A stretch of DNA of 64,000 nucleotides from Desulfonatronum thiosulfatophilum (GCF_900104215.1 NZ_FMXO01000004.1:169781-233780); one strand, 5' to 3'; shown: positions 37,197-46,795, counted from the first letter of the stretch. Made by a program: numbers and translations. The notes: generated by a model from the sequence alone, not told the origin.

Positions 37197-39917
37197 ATGT
37201 TGTTCTCTTTTGGTCCTCAGGGACCGCATGGTCCTCAGGACCCGTTTTCACAGTTCAAGATCGAAGAGATGGACTTTTCCAAGTTTCATCGCATGCTCCG
37301 CCTGGGTCTGTTCGTTCTGGCCCTGATCGTGCTTTGGTCCGGATTGAACTGGGCCATGTCCTTCTACACGGACTGGCTCTGGTTCAGCGAGGTCGGCCAT
37401 GAAGCGGTGCTCTTGAAAATCGTCTCCACGCGCGCCGGATTGTATCTCGGCGCGGCATTGCTGTTCCTGGCCCTGGCCGTTCCCAACATTGTCGCGGCTG
37501 TTCGGGTCACCGGGCGGATGTTCCCCCGCGGCGGCCACAAATTGCCGCCGCACATCTACAATGCTGCCAGAAATGTGCTGATCTGGCTTGCGGGCGGAGT
37601 CACCGCGGTGGCGGCCCTGCTTCTGGCAGCGGGTCCCGCCGCGGAATGGAATACGGTTCTGCGCTATCTGAACCAGGTGCCGTTCGACACCACCGACCCC
37701 ATCTTCAACAATGATTTCTCCTTCTACATCTTCACCTTGCCGGCGCTGGAATTCTTTCGCTCCTGGCTGGTCGGACTGACAGTCCTGGTGATGATCATCG
37801 TGGCTGCGTTCTACTATCTGAACAGCATGCTGCGCGGAGAGTTCTTCGCCCTGAAAGGGCCGATCTTGTCCCATCTGGCCATCCTGGGAGCGTTTCTGTT
37901 CGTGCTGATTGCCGTCGGGCACTGGCTGAGCCGCTACGACCTGCTCTATTCGTCCATGGGCGCGGTCTACGGCGTCGGGTACACGGACAGTCTTGTCAAT
38001 CTCCCCTCCAGGGCGTTCATGGCGGTTGTGGCCCTGCTGGTCGCCGCGGCACTGCTCGTTGCCGCCCGTTCCCACCGCAAGGAACTGGTGATCTGGTCCG
38101 TCGGCGCCTGGTTCGCCTTGAGCATCGTTCTCGGCAGCCTGCTTCCGGCCGTGGTCCAGCGCCTGCTGGTCGAGCCCAGCGAACTGGCTCGGGAAACCCA
38201 GTTTTTGGCCAACAACATCCACCATACGCGCCAAGCCTTCGGCATGGATCGGCTCAGAACCATGACCCATCCGGCACGAGGCGACGTTGATCACGCCACC
38301 CTGGAAGCCAACCAGGGCACGATCCAGAACATCCGCCTCTGGGACGAGGGGCCGCTGCTGCAAAGCTACAATCAAATCCAATTCTTCCGGCTCTATTACG
38401 ACTTCATGGCCGTGCACACGGATCGGTATCAGGTGGGTGACCAGCTGCGTCAGGTCATGCTGGCTTCTCGTGAACTCTCCGCGGAAAAACTGCCCGCTGA
38501 GGCTCAGCGCTGGGTCAATCGCCACCTCCAGTTCACCCACGGTTACGGTGTGGCCATGAGCCCGGTGACCGAGGTCCAGGCCGGCGGACGGCCGGACTTC
38601 TTTATCCGCGATCTTCCGCCCGCGGGGGAGATTCCGCTGGAGCGGCCCGAGATTTACTACGGTTTGAAAAGCCTGGAATACCTGATCGTGAACAGCCGGA
38701 TGCAGGAGTTCAACTTTCCAGGTCCGGACGGTCCGGTGTACACGCACTATCAGGGCGACGGCGGAGTTCAGCTCAGTTCGTTCTTCCGCCGCTTGATGTA
38801 CGCCTGGCAGTTCAAGGATGTGAACATTCTCATTTCCGGCGAGGTTACCGCTGAAAGCCGGATTCAGTACCGACGCGTCGTGCAGGAACGCTTCGCCACC
38901 ATTACCCCCTTCCTGATGCGCGACCGCGAAGCCTACTCCGTGGTGGCCGACGGCCGGTTGTTCTGGATCCAGGACGCCTACACCACCACGAATCGTTATC
39001 CCTATTCCACCCCTTGGGACCGTCGCTTCAACTACATGCGCAACAGCGTGAAGGCTGTGGTTGACGCCTATCACGGGAACATCTCCTATTATGTCTTCGA
39101 CGAGGACGATCCCTTGATCCGCACCTACCAGGCCATGTTTCCCGGCCTGTTCAAGTCCCGGGACGAGATGCCGGAACATCTCCGACAGCATGTCCGCTAC
39201 CCCCAGGACCTGTTCACGGTGCAGACCCAGATGCTCCTGCAGTACCATATGGAAGATCCGGTGGTCTTCTACAACAAGGAAGACCAGTGGTCCGTGCCCA
39301 TGCAGCATTCCTTCGGCCGGACGGAAACCCTTCGGCCCTACTACATCGTGGCCCGTCTGCCCGGCGCCGAGCGGGAGGAGTTTCTGTTGATCCAGCCCTT
39401 TACGCCCATCAACCGGCACAATCTCGTGGGCTGGATGGCGGCGCGCAGCGACGGGGAGCATTACGGCGATCTCGTCCTGTTCCGGTTCCCCACGGGCCGG
39501 CACGTGGACGGTCCCAGCCAGGTGGAGGCTCGTATCGACAACGATGCGGTCATCTCCGAGCAGTTCACCTTGTGGGGGCAGGTCGGTTCGGAGGTTTTCC
39601 GGGGCATTCTCCTGGTCATCCCCATCGGCGATTCCATCCTTTACGCCGAACCGGTCTTCCTGCGCCCGGAAACCATCGATTTTCCGGAGTTGCGGCGGAT
39701 CATCCTGGCGGATTCGCGGCAGGTGGTCATGCACCAGACCCTGGATGCGTCCATCAGCGCTCTCGTTGGCGATCTGCCGCCGGTTGCGCCGGTGGTGGAG
39801 ATGCCTGAAGATGAGCCTGAGCCTTTCCTGAGACTCCCGGATTTCAACCAGGGATTACGGGATGCCGTGGACAAGCTGCAGGAGGTCGTGGACCAACTGC
39901 GCAGATTGATGCAGTAG
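37197..39917 (+). CDS. UPF0182 family membrane protein
   Basis: The protein is about 906 residues, typical for UPF0182 (COG1615). Seven hydrophobic helices lie in the first 300 residues, with the early D-W-L-W-F-S-E-V-G motif. A large soluble domain follows, with L-L-V-E-P-S-E-L, A-R-E-T-Q-F-L-A-N-N-I-H-H-T-R-Q-A, Y-G-E/Y-x-W and Y-N-I-R-L-W-D-type blocks, and an acidic proline-rich tail. The function is unknown. The ATG at 37197 is chosen because AAGGAGGT lies six bases upstream; a TTG one codon earlier is too close. It ends before a strong terminator. Confidence 0.92.
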   Translation: MLFSFGPQGPHGPQDPFSQFKIEEMDFSKFHRMLRLGLFVLALIVLWSGLNWAMSFYTDWLWFSEVGHEAVLLKIVSTRAGLYLGAALLFLALAVPNIVAAVRVTGRMFPRGGHKLPPHIYNAARNVLIWLAGGVTAVAALLLAAGPAAEWNTVLRYLNQVPFDTTDPIFNNDFSFYIFTLPALEFFRSWLVGLTVLVMIIVAAFYYLNSMLRGEFFALKGPILSHLAILGAFLFVLIAVGHWLSRYDLLYSSMGAVYGVGYTDSLVNLPSRAFMAVVALLVAAALLVAARSHRKELVIWSVGAWFALSIVLGSLLPAVVQRLLVEPSELARETQFLANNIHHTRQAFGMDRLRTMTHPARGDVDHATLEANQGTIQNIRLWDEGPLLQSYNQIQFFRLYYDFMAVHTDRYQVGDQLRQVMLASRELSAEKLPAEAQRWVNRHLQFTHGYGVAMSPVTEVQAGGRPDFFIRDLPPAGEIPLERPEIYYGLKSLEYLIVNSRMQEFNFPGPDGPVYTHYQGDGGVQLSSFFRRLMYAWQFKDVNILISGEVTAESRIQYRRVVQERFATITPFLMRDREAYSVVADGRLFWIQDAYTTTNRYPYSTPWDRRFNYMRNSVKAVVDAYHGNISYYVFDEDDPLIRTYQAMFPGLFKSRDEMPEHLRQHVRYPQDLFTVQTQMLLQYHMEDPVVFYNKEDQWSVPMQHSFGRTETLRPYYIVARLPGAEREEFLLIQPFTPINRHNLVGWMAARSDGEHYGDLVLFRFPTGRHVDGPSQVEARIDNDAVISEQFTLWGQVGSEVFRGILLVIPIGDSILYAEPVFLRPETIDFPELRRIILADSRQVVMHQTLDASISALVGDLPPVAPVVEMPEDEPEPFLRLPDFNQGLRDAVDKLQEVVDQLRRLMQ

Positions 39918-39940
39918 ATTCCATTCCTGCCATGAGCTTG

Positions 39941-39980
39941 AAACGAGCCGGCATCCGAGACGGATGCCGGCTCGTTTATT
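39941..39980 (+). terminator. Rho-independent terminator of the UPF0182 gene
   Basis: AACGAGCCGGCATCC and GGATGCCGGCTCGTT form a 15-base-pair stem with a GAGAC loop, followed by T-rich sequence, 23 bases after the stop. Confidence 0.88.
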
Positions 39981-40058
39981 TTGATCGTCACATCGCATTA
40001 TTTGGAGCAAGGAAGGTGAGGGCAGCGACTAATTGAAGTTCCGACGAGAACCCATGGC

Positions 40059-40086
40059 TTGACAACAACGAACGTGAATCTATGGA
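40059..40086 (+). promoter_or_regulatory. Possible sigma-70 promoter
   Basis: TTGACA and TATGGA are 16 bases apart, 57 bases before the small protein gene at 40143. The -10 match is weak. Confidence 0.35.
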
Positions 40087-40142
40087 GAGGTAACAAAGAC
40101 AAACCACGCCAACATGCCAAACGCCAACAGGAGGTCGAAACC

Positions 40143-40370
40143 ATGATGGATTATGATCCTGTATTCCGGCACATCAAACATCCCGCTAAAAAGCAAGAAA
40201 TTCTCGATGCCGCGGAGAAAGTCCGGAAGCATTGGGAGGAACTGGCCCTGGATCAAGGCCTGGATCCGGCCAAGAACGTTTTTCTCCAGGAAGGGGATAA
40301 AGAGGTACGGGTGGTGATCAGCGAGGAATTGTCCACGGTCTACAGGGAAGGCCCCGGCTCCTGGCGATAG
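40143..40370 (+). CDS. Small conserved-looking hypothetical protein
   Basis: The protein has 75 residues and is charged and helical, beginning M-M-D-Y-D-P-V-F-R-H-I-K-H-P. The ATG is preceded by AGGAGG with a seven-base spacer, a near-ideal ribosome-binding site, so the gene is probably real and well expressed. An open frame further upstream has no support. No motif identifies a function. Confidence 0.65.
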   Translation: MMDYDPVFRHIKHPAKKQEILDAAEKVRKHWEELALDQGLDPAKNVFLQEGDKEVRVVISEELSTVYREGPGSWR

Positions 40371-40518
40371 TTTCAGGCTGGGCATGTACAGATTGAACTG
40401 GGTAATTACTGGGTAATTACAAAATAAGGCACGTATCATCATCTTATGTGTTTCATTGTGAATGTTTCATGCCCGTGTCATGCCGTTCAAAAACAACAAC
40501 CTATTTTCGGAGGTCATT

Positions 40519-41022
40519 ATGCAAAAACTCTTTACCATCAGCGCGTTACTCCTGGCACTCTCCTTGTTGTCCGCTCCCGTTTTAGCCCAGCACCAGCACG
40601 GCGCTCAAGATCAGGAAACGCAAGCCATGGATGCGCATCCGGTTCTAGGGGATCTCTCTGAAGAACAGCGTGAGGCTCTCAAGAACATGATCGAGTCCCA
40701 CCGTCAGGAAGTCATGCATCACAACTTGCGCATGCGCGCCAAGCAGGCGGAACTGGACGTTCTCCTGGCGTCCCCTGAAGCAAACCAGGATGGTATTAAT
40801 GTCGTGACCCAGGAAATTACCCAACTGTACGGCGACATCTTGAGAGTCAACAATAATCTGCGACGCGGAGTATTCGAGGAAACGGGCCACCTGATCCCAA
40901 GCGGTGCGCTTGGCGGCAAAGGGCAGGGCATGGGCGGCCAGGGCATGGGCGGCCGTGGCATGATGTCCGGAAAGGGCCGCATGATGAATTGTCCGATGAT
41001 GCAAGGACATTCAGACGATTAA
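40519..41022 (+). CDS. Periplasmic metal-sensor-like protein (ZraP/CpxP type)
   Basis: The 167-residue protein has a signal peptide ending at L-A-Q, then a His-rich stretch (H-Q-H-G). The helical core contains L-S-E-E-Q-R-E-A-L-K-N-M-I and R-M-R-A-K-Q-A-E-L-D-V-L-L, like ZraP/Spy relatives. The tail has repeated G-M-G-G-Q/R-G-M units and M-M-N-C-P-M-M, and is methionine- and glycine-rich, which could bind copper or zinc. CGGAGG lies upstream of the ATG. No two-component system lies next to it. A metal-binding chaperone role is inferred. Confidence 0.75.
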   Translation: MQKLFTISALLLALSLLSAPVLAQHQHGAQDQETQAMDAHPVLGDLSEEQREALKNMIESHRQEVMHHNLRMRAKQAELDVLLASPEANQDGINVVTQEITQLYGDILRVNNNLRRGVFEETGHLIPSGALGGKGQGMGGQGMGGRGMMSGKGRMMNCPMMQGHSDD

Positions 41023-41040
41023 GTTTGCTCTTTTTTCAAC

Positions 41041-41080
41041 AACAAAAAAAAGCCGCTCCTATGAGCGGCTTTTTTTGTTG
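41041..41080 (+). terminator. Rho-independent terminator
   Basis: AACAAAAAAAAGCCGCTC and GAGCGGCTTTTTTTGTT form a long stem with a CTAT loop and T-run, 19 bases after the preceding stop. The A-run on the left would let it work on both strands. Confidence 0.92.
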
Positions 41081-41329
41081 AAACGAAATTACCTCACGAC
41101 TATTAACGATAGGTGATCTAACCGTGGATCGCCATTCCGACCGGCCGTGTCTGATCCCACGCCTGTGGTACGGCAGACATAAGACCGGCTACCCTTTTAT
41201 TTTGGGGGAATTATTGCTACTTGGTTCCATCTCCGCTTGTGGCTATATCACTATCCATGACCTGCAGGCCTGACCAATCCCGCCAGGCCCCTATCACGTA
41301 TACCCTTTACTTGAGGAGCACGACGCGGC
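41081..41329. other. Gap before the secreted unknown protein
   Basis: About 250 bases. The only element I recognise is GAGGAG ahead of the next start. No conserved riboswitch or promoter pattern is evident. Confidence 0.5.
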
Positions 41330-42544
41330 ATGACGCGACGAAGAACACTACGACCCGCTTTCCGGACCATGGCCTTGGCTTTGATGATTATGGCCGCCTT
41401 TTCACTCCACCCTCAAGCCCTTTGGGCTTCCCAATCAATGGAGAAAGAACTGCCGGAAGCGGTTTCCACTAGCTTGGCCACCCTAGTCCAACGGGTCCAG
41501 GATCGTGAAGCAGTCATGCTTGTCAACGCGATACCACTCCTTGATTTTGCGAAAAATACCGCCTTGTCCAGGGACAACTGGAAAGTTGAGGATTTTATGG
41601 AAGCCACGGGCGCCTACTTTGGTTACTCCATTGCCTCTCCCGTGGACCGGATCGTGAAGTATCTCTATCACCCCGAGTTACCTCCATCAATTTTTCATCC
41701 ATCGGTGGTTCGCGTTGGAAAGTGGGACGAGGGGCCTTCCGAGGACATCCCCGCGCTCTGGCAAGATTTGCATGAAAACGCCGTGGTCGCCGTCTATGGA
41801 CAGGAGACGGAAGAGAATACGCCGGATGTAACTACAGGTGGATATTACACCTATCATGCCGACCGATTGATCTTATTGATCAACCATGGCGGGGAGAAGT
41901 ACCTCCTTTCCATCAGCAAACAGAGGGACCAGTCCAGTGTGGGCCGGAAAGGGGTGGTCATCGGTGATGATGCGGACTGGAACTACTTTTATACGGATGA
42001 AGAAGGTCTAACGAAGGGAGGACTTGGCTGGGTCAACTCGTACATGTTCGATTCATTTTCCGTCACGGTGCTTTCCGCTGACAAATCCGATCCGGAACGC
42101 ACGCAACATGTGATGTTCAAATGGGTCAGAGCCGGCTGGTCCGGCATGAACATGGTTCGCAGCGGGCATGTGCGCAGCGGCTGTGAGCGGTTTTCGCAAA
42201 GCCTGATCAAGTTGATGGAATCCGACAGGTTGCCGGACATTGAAACTTTCCAATCCATGACTCGGCATGTCCGGGCTATGGATCGTCGGGAACTGTCGCG
42301 GACATTGCAACCCTACATTGAGAAACTCCGGGAAATGAGCGCGGAGGATACCGTTCTCTCCAGGCGTTCATTCCAGCGAATGTTGGCTGAAGATGATCCT
42401 TTAGAACACTATTCCGACTATGCCCTGAAAAGTCTGGTCATGAAGGAATTTTTGAAAAAGAGTATCGGCATACCGGCAATGCTGACCATGTCTCATGACG
42501 ATGTCCTGGCTTCGCTATTCCCTGAACATGATCAGGAAAGCTGA
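41330..42544 (+). CDS. Exported protein of unknown function
   Basis: The 404-residue protein has a signal peptide (basic T-R-R-R, hydrophobic core A-L-A-L-M-I-M-A-A-F, cleavage near L-W-A-S). The mature part is soluble, with acidic and aromatic-rich segments: a beta-rich core (150-250) containing H-A-D-R-L-I-L-L-I-N-H-G-G-E-K-Y-L-L-S-I and D-D-A-D-W-N-Y-F-Y-T-D-E-E, and a helical C-terminus. No catalytic motif is recognised. The ATG has GAGGAG nine bases before it. It stands alone between a terminator and a convergent regulator gene. Confidence 0.7.
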   Translation: MTRRRTLRPAFRTMALALMIMAAFSLHPQALWASQSMEKELPEAVSTSLATLVQRVQDREAVMLVNAIPLLDFAKNTALSRDNWKVEDFMEATGAYFGYSIASPVDRIVKYLYHPELPPSIFHPSVVRVGKWDEGPSEDIPALWQDLHENAVVAVYGQETEENTPDVTTGGYYTYHADRLILLINHGGEKYLLSISKQRDQSSVGRKGVVIGDDADWNYFYTDEEGLTKGGLGWVNSYMFDSFSVTVLSADKSDPERTQHVMFKWVRAGWSGMNMVRSGHVRSGCERFSQSLIKLMESDRLPDIETFQSMTRHVRAMDRRELSRTLQPYIEKLREMSAEDTVLSRRSFQRMLAEDDPLEHYSDYALKSLVMKEFLKKSIGIPAMLTMSHDDVLASLFPEHDQES

Positions 42545-42549
42545 AAAGC

Positions 42550-44127
42550 TTACTTGGACTGGGGGGCGACGGGGCGGGTGGTGAACTTCTTGGGATCGAT
42601 GCCGTATTTCTTGATCTTGTAGTTCACGATGCGGTAGCTGATGCGCAGGTCGCGTGCGGTTTGCAGCATGTTGCCGCGCGCTTTTTTCAGCGCGTCGACG
42701 ATGATCTCCTGCTCGAACTTGGCCACGGCTTCGCCGAAGGAGAGGTCCGTGTCCGTTGCCGAGCTTTCAGCTGTCTGCAGGGTCGGCGGAAGATGGTACG
42801 TCCGGATGACCTCCTCGGTGCACAGCAGGACGGCCCGCTCCAGGCAGTTGCGCAACTCGCGGGCGTTGCCGGGCCAATGGTACTGGGTCAGCAGGTCCAG
42901 GGCCGGCGTGGAGATACGCCGGATCTCACGGCCGTATTCCTTGGAAAAAGTGTTCAGAAAATGTTCGGCCAGGGGCAAAATGTCCTCCCGGCGTTCCCGT
43001 AGGGGTTGAACGTAGATGGGGAAGACGTTGATCCTGTAGAACAGGTCTTCGCGAAACTGACCGGCGGCGATTAAGTCCTCGAGCTGACGATTCGTGGCGC
43101 AGACCAGCCGCGTATCCACGATAATGGTCTGCTCGCTGCCCAGACGCTGGATTTCCTTTTCCTGGATCGCTCGCAACACCTTGGCTTGCGCATCCAGGCT
43201 CAACTCTCCGATCTCATCCAGAAACAGAGTGCCCTGGTGGGCCAGCTCGAAACGGCCTTTCTTGTTCTGCACCGCTCCGGTGAAAGCGCCTTTTTCATGT
43301 CCGAAAAGCTCGCTCTCCACCAGTTCCGCGGGCAAGGCGGCGCAGTTCAGCCGGATCAGCGGCTTTCCGGCCCGCGGGCTGGCCATGTGGATGGCCTCGG
43401 CCAGCAGTTCCTTGCCCGTGCCGGATTCGCCACGCAGAAGCACCGTGGCCCTGCTCGGGGCAACCTGGCTGATCTGCTGGAGCACGAGCCGCATGCTTTT
43501 CGAGGCATGGACGATGTTCTTCGGCGAGAAGCCCGCATCATAGATGGCCAAGCCCTGCGCCATCAGGTGCTGCTGCCGGGCCATGTCTTCCTGCAGGCGG
43601 GCTACGCGGTGGGCGATAATTCTGGCCACAACCTCCAGGAACCGGCAATGAGTCTGCAGGACCTGCATCGGCGCCATGGGCAGGTCCACGCTGAGCACGC
43701 CGAGGATTTCCCGCCCACGCCCCTCCCGCTCTTCGTGTACCACCGGAACGCTGACAAAGGCCAAGCTCGCCATTTCTTCCTTGCTTCGCCCGAAAGCCCA
43801 GTTCAGGAATTCAGGATGCTCACCGATCACCGGGACAATAATCGGCTCGCCGGTGGAGAGCACTTGGCCGGTCACTCCTTGCCCTTCGCCATAGGAGACC
43901 TGGGTCGGTTTCTGTGGTCCGTGGGTCAGGCTCAGTTTTAGACTATGGGTTTCGGAATCATAGATGGCCAGAAAATTGCGCACGTATCCCAGGTTGTGGG
44001 ACAAGACCTGGAGTACGGATTTCAGGCTGGTCTCCAGGTGCACGTCCGGCTGCATCTGGTCCAGGATCTCTTTCAGCGTGTCCAGACAAAGAGAAAGATT
44101 ATCCAATGTGACTGCGCGGGATGGCAT
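42550..44127 (-). CDS. Sigma-54-dependent transcriptional activator, NifA/GAF type
   Basis: The 525-residue protein begins with a GAF-like sensor domain (about 15-190, with S-Y-G-E-G-Q-G-V-T-G-Q-V-L). The AAA+ domain follows, with the Walker A motif GESGTGKELLAEAIH (near 232), the sigma-54 contact GAFTGA (near 276), Walker B L-F-L-D-E-I-G-E-L and R-F-R-E-D-L-F-Y-R-I-N-V. The tail is a Fis-like helix-turn-helix (A-R-G-N-M-L-Q-T-A-R-D-L). It would activate sigma-54 promoters on a small-molecule or redox signal. iorBA are the neighbouring genes and possible targets, but I see no clear -24/-12 promoter. Confidence 0.9.
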   Translation of the reverse strand: MPSRAVTLDNLSLCLDTLKEILDQMQPDVHLETSLKSVLQVLSHNLGYVRNFLAIYDSETHSLKLSLTHGPQKPTQVSYGEGQGVTGQVLSTGEPIIVPVIGEHPEFLNWAFGRSKEEMASLAFVSVPVVHEEREGRGREILGVLSVDLPMAPMQVLQTHCRFLEVVARIIAHRVARLQEDMARQQHLMAQGLAIYDAGFSPKNIVHASKSMRLVLQQISQVAPSRATVLLRGESGTGKELLAEAIHMASPRAGKPLIRLNCAALPAELVESELFGHEKGAFTGAVQNKKGRFELAHQGTLFLDEIGELSLDAQAKVLRAIQEKEIQRLGSEQTIIVDTRLVCATNRQLEDLIAAGQFREDLFYRINVFPIYVQPLRERREDILPLAEHFLNTFSKEYGREIRRISTPALDLLTQYHWPGNARELRNCLERAVLLCTEEVIRTYHLPPTLQTAESSATDTDLSFGEAVAKFEQEIIVDALKKARGNMLQTARDLRISYRIVNYKIKKYGIDPKKFTTRPVAPQSK

Positions 44128-44338
44128 GATGTTTCTGACGGTTCCGATGGAAAAAGGCGAATGTATGGTAAGCTCTACAGCCTGAGCTTGCGTTTTTATC
44201 CGGAATTGCTTCCGTGATGAAAACGCAAGCTACAGGCTGAGAAAGTATTTGGCCGCTCATCCGGTTATGGAATGAATGGCATACTGATGAGCGCTTGCGG
44301 CGTTTCAGTTGAAAAACAATGCGTCCTTCGACGTGTGG
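44128..44338. other. Gap between iorB and the activator gene, with a long inverted repeat
   Basis: About 210 bases downstream of iorB (same direction as the activator). It contains the hairpin at 44178-44239 and no other recognised element. Confidence 0.5.
44178..44239. repeat. Long inverted repeat (hairpin)
   Basis: CAGCCTGAGCTTGCGTTTT on the left pairs with AAAACGCAAGCTACAGGCTG on the right, with one unpaired base and a loop of about 23 bases. It follows iorB on the minus strand and could be a terminator, but no T-run is clear. Confidence 0.65.
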
Positions 44339-44926
44339 TTAGCGTACTGCCTCCGCGCCGAGATGCAGAGCCTTGATGTTCGATTCCACCAGTTTGGGTG
44401 CAATGGAGGAAGAAATGGTCTTTTCCATCCTCTCCAGGCCGAAAGGCAGGCGGTTCAGGACGCACAGCGCGCCCAGCAGGGCCATGTTTCCGGCCGGTAT
44501 TGATCCGGCCTGGACTCCAAGTTGCTGGCAAGGCAGGAAGTGGACGTTGGAAGTGCATTCCCGAACCATGCGTTCCATGTCTTCAAATGGCGGCGCCTGC
44601 TCGCGGCCGCAGGTGACGCTGATGGGCGGCAATTGTTCGCTGCTGCTCAGGATCAGCCCGCCGGGTGCGAGATACGCCAGCGCGCGCAGTGTTTCCAAGG
44701 GTTCGAAGCCGAGCAGGACATCCGCTTCGCCGGGGCTGATGCGCGGGCTGACATATCCGCCGATCAGCACGGTGGACTCGACGATTCCGCCGCGTTGCGC
44801 CATGCCGTGCACCTCGCCCGCCACGACTGGCAGACCTTCATCCAGAGCAGCCTGGGCCAGGAGCCGGGTTGCCGTGACCGTTCCCTGTCCGCCCACGCCG
44901 GTAAAAAATATTCGCATGCGGGACAT
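44339..44926 (-). CDS. iorB: Indolepyruvate:ferredoxin oxidoreductase, beta subunit
   Basis: The protein is about 195 residues. It has the gamma-type domain of 2-oxoacid:ferredoxin oxidoreductases: F-T-G-V-G-G-Q-G-T-V-T-A-T-R-L-L-A near the N-terminus and a G-E-V-H-G-M-A-Q-R-G-G motif, then I-S-P-G-E-A-D-V-L-L-G-F-E. With IorA it decarboxylates aryl pyruvates to acyl-CoA and reduces ferredoxin. The ATG at 44926 has AAGGAG just upstream, so a longer frame is ignored. It starts two bases after iorA's stop. Confidence 0.92.
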   Translation of the reverse strand: MSRMRIFFTGVGGQGTVTATRLLAQAALDEGLPVVAGEVHGMAQRGGIVESTVLIGGYVSPRISPGEADVLLGFEPLETLRALAYLAPGGLILSSSEQLPPISVTCGREQAPPFEDMERMVRECTSNVHFLPCQQLGVQAGSIPAGNMALLGALCVLNRLPFGLERMEKTISSSIAPKLVESNIKALHLGAEAVR

Positions 44927-44928
44927 GG

Positions 44929-46764
44929 TCAGCTCCTTTTCCGGGGTTTGATGTGTTCGCAGATCTGGACGCAGAACATGCATCCATTACACTGGCTCTC
45001 ATTGATGGCCATTTTCCCTTCCAGAACGTAAAAAGCGGGGCAGGCCAGATGATCCATGCATTCGTTGCAACTGTCGCAACCTTCGTCCACCGCTGCCACC
45101 GAGGGGCGCTTCCGACCCAGGGCCCTGCGGGCGAAGAGCGGGCAGGGCTCTTCGGTGATCAGCACCCGGACGCCGGAAAGGGCTTTCAACTCTTCCAGGG
45201 CCTGCTTCGTGGCCTTGAGATTGAGAGGATTCTGCACCCGGACGTGTTCCACGCCGCAGGCCTTGACCAAGCCCAGAATGTCCACTCTTGCGGGATTGGG
45301 TCCCATCAAGGAGTGTTCAACACCGGGATGCGGCTGTTGTCCGGTCATGGCCGTGGTCTTGTTGTCCAGGATGATTACCAGCAGGTCGCGCTGGTTGTAG
45401 ACCGCGTTGGCCAAACCGGTGATCCCGGAATGGAAAAAGGTGGAGTCGCCGATATAGGCGACCACGGTGCGTCCACTGACCTTGGCCAGTCCCGAGCCCG
45501 TGGAGATGGAGGCCCCCATACAGACGCAGGTGTCCGCGGCCCGCAGAGGCGGGAGAACGCCCAGGGTGTAGCAGCCGATGTCCGATGAGTAGAGCGCGTC
45601 GTCGCCGAAGACCTGACGCACGCTGTAGAACACGGAGCGGTGCGGGCAGCCGGCACACATGTTCGGCGGCCGCATGGGCAGTTGCTTCGGTGTCGGGCAG
45701 GGAGCGGCCATCTCGGTCGGCAAGCCCAGGATCGCGCTCAGGGCCTGCTTGAGAATCAGAGAGGAGTATTCGTCGAACAGGGGCAGATGTTGCCCTTTTC
45801 CATGGATCTCCAGGGAAAGTCCAAGTCGCTGTGCCAGGGCCCGGATCTCTGTTTCCAGAATCGGCTCGCCCTCTTCAACGATGATGACCTTGGAGAGCTT
45901 TCGAAGATGGTCTTCAATCATCCGCTCGGGCAGGGGATAGGAAAATCCCAATTCCAGGACCCGGATCTTGTCCTTCAGGTCCAGGTCCAGCAGGGCGTCT
46001 TGCAAATAGGCCCGGCTGATCCCCGAGGCAATGCAGCCGACTTCGCCCTGCCCGGATACGGTGTTGTAGCTCGAATTCTCCGCCAGTTCCCGGTATTGCT
46101 CCAACTTTTCCAACAAAATCTTGTGCCGGGCTCGGGCCACGGCGGGAATGATCACGAAGCGCCGGGGGTCGGAAACAAAATCATTGACCTGAAGAGGCTC
46201 GCGCATCTCGCCGAAGACCACTTCTCCGCGCTGATGGTTCACCCGGGTGCTGGTGCGCAGCATGACCGGCTGCTCGTGCTTCCTGGACAGTTCCAGGGCC
46301 GACTTGGTCATGTCCTTCATTTCCTGGGCGCAGGACGGCTCCAGGCAGGGCAGCCCGGCCAGGCGGGCATAGTATCGATTGTCCTGTTCGTTCTGACTGG
46401 AATGGCATCCGGGATCGTCGGCGCTGAGCAGAACCAGTCCGCCGGGGGCGCCGAAATAGGCCACGCTCATCAATGGGTCTGCCGCGACGTTCACGCCGAC
46501 ATGCTTCATGGTGACCAGAGTCAACGCACCGGCCACTGTGGCGCCGATGCCGACCTCCAGGGCCACCTTTTCGTTGGTGGAGTATTCAAAAGTGTAAGAA
46601 CCCTTGTCGCTCAAGCGAAAGAAGGTGTCCGGCACTTCGGAAGACGGCGTTCCCGGATAGCAAGAGATGAAGTTGATGCCTGCCTCCAGAGCGCCGCGGA
46701 CAATGGCCTCATTGCCCAAAAGGAGGTGCTTTTCTCCCGTTTGTCCCGCAAGTAGTAAGTCCAT
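44929..46764 (-). CDS. iorA: Indolepyruvate:ferredoxin oxidoreductase, alpha subunit
   Basis: This 611-residue protein is full length. The N-terminal pyrimidine-binding domain starts L-L-L-G-N-E-A-I and has C-Y-P-G-T-P-S-S-E. The thiamine-diphosphate domain has C-A-G-C-P-H-R and G-D-S-T-F-F-H-S-G-I-T-G-L. Two C-terminal [4Fe-4S] motifs follow: C-D-S-C-N-E-C-M-x4-C and C-N-G-C-M-F-C-V-Q-I-C. The stop precedes iorB by two bases. It supports amino-acid fermentation or synthesis in anaerobes. The TPR gene lies 31 bases upstream in the same direction. Confidence 0.95.
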   Translation of the reverse strand: MDLLLAGQTGEKHLLLGNEAIVRGALEAGINFISCYPGTPSSEVPDTFFRLSDKGSYTFEYSTNEKVALEVGIGATVAGALTLVTMKHVGVNVAADPLMSVAYFGAPGGLVLLSADDPGCHSSQNEQDNRYYARLAGLPCLEPSCAQEMKDMTKSALELSRKHEQPVMLRTSTRVNHQRGEVVFGEMREPLQVNDFVSDPRRFVIIPAVARARHKILLEKLEQYRELAENSSYNTVSGQGEVGCIASGISRAYLQDALLDLDLKDKIRVLELGFSYPLPERMIEDHLRKLSKVIIVEEGEPILETEIRALAQRLGLSLEIHGKGQHLPLFDEYSSLILKQALSAILGLPTEMAAPCPTPKQLPMRPPNMCAGCPHRSVFYSVRQVFGDDALYSSDIGCYTLGVLPPLRAADTCVCMGASISTGSGLAKVSGRTVVAYIGDSTFFHSGITGLANAVYNQRDLLVIILDNKTTAMTGQQPHPGVEHSLMGPNPARVDILGLVKACGVEHVRVQNPLNLKATKQALEELKALSGVRVLITEEPCPLFARRALGRKRPSVAAVDEGCDSCNECMDHLACPAFYVLEGKMAINESQCNGCMFCVQICEHIKPRKRS

Positions 46765-46795
46765 GGCAATTCCTGTGTTAGCGTTGAGTTAACAT

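Noticed and set aside
37248..39734. An 828-codon minus-strand open frame.
   Set aside because: It is opposite the UPF0182 gene, which has a good ribosome-binding site, membrane helices and a terminator.
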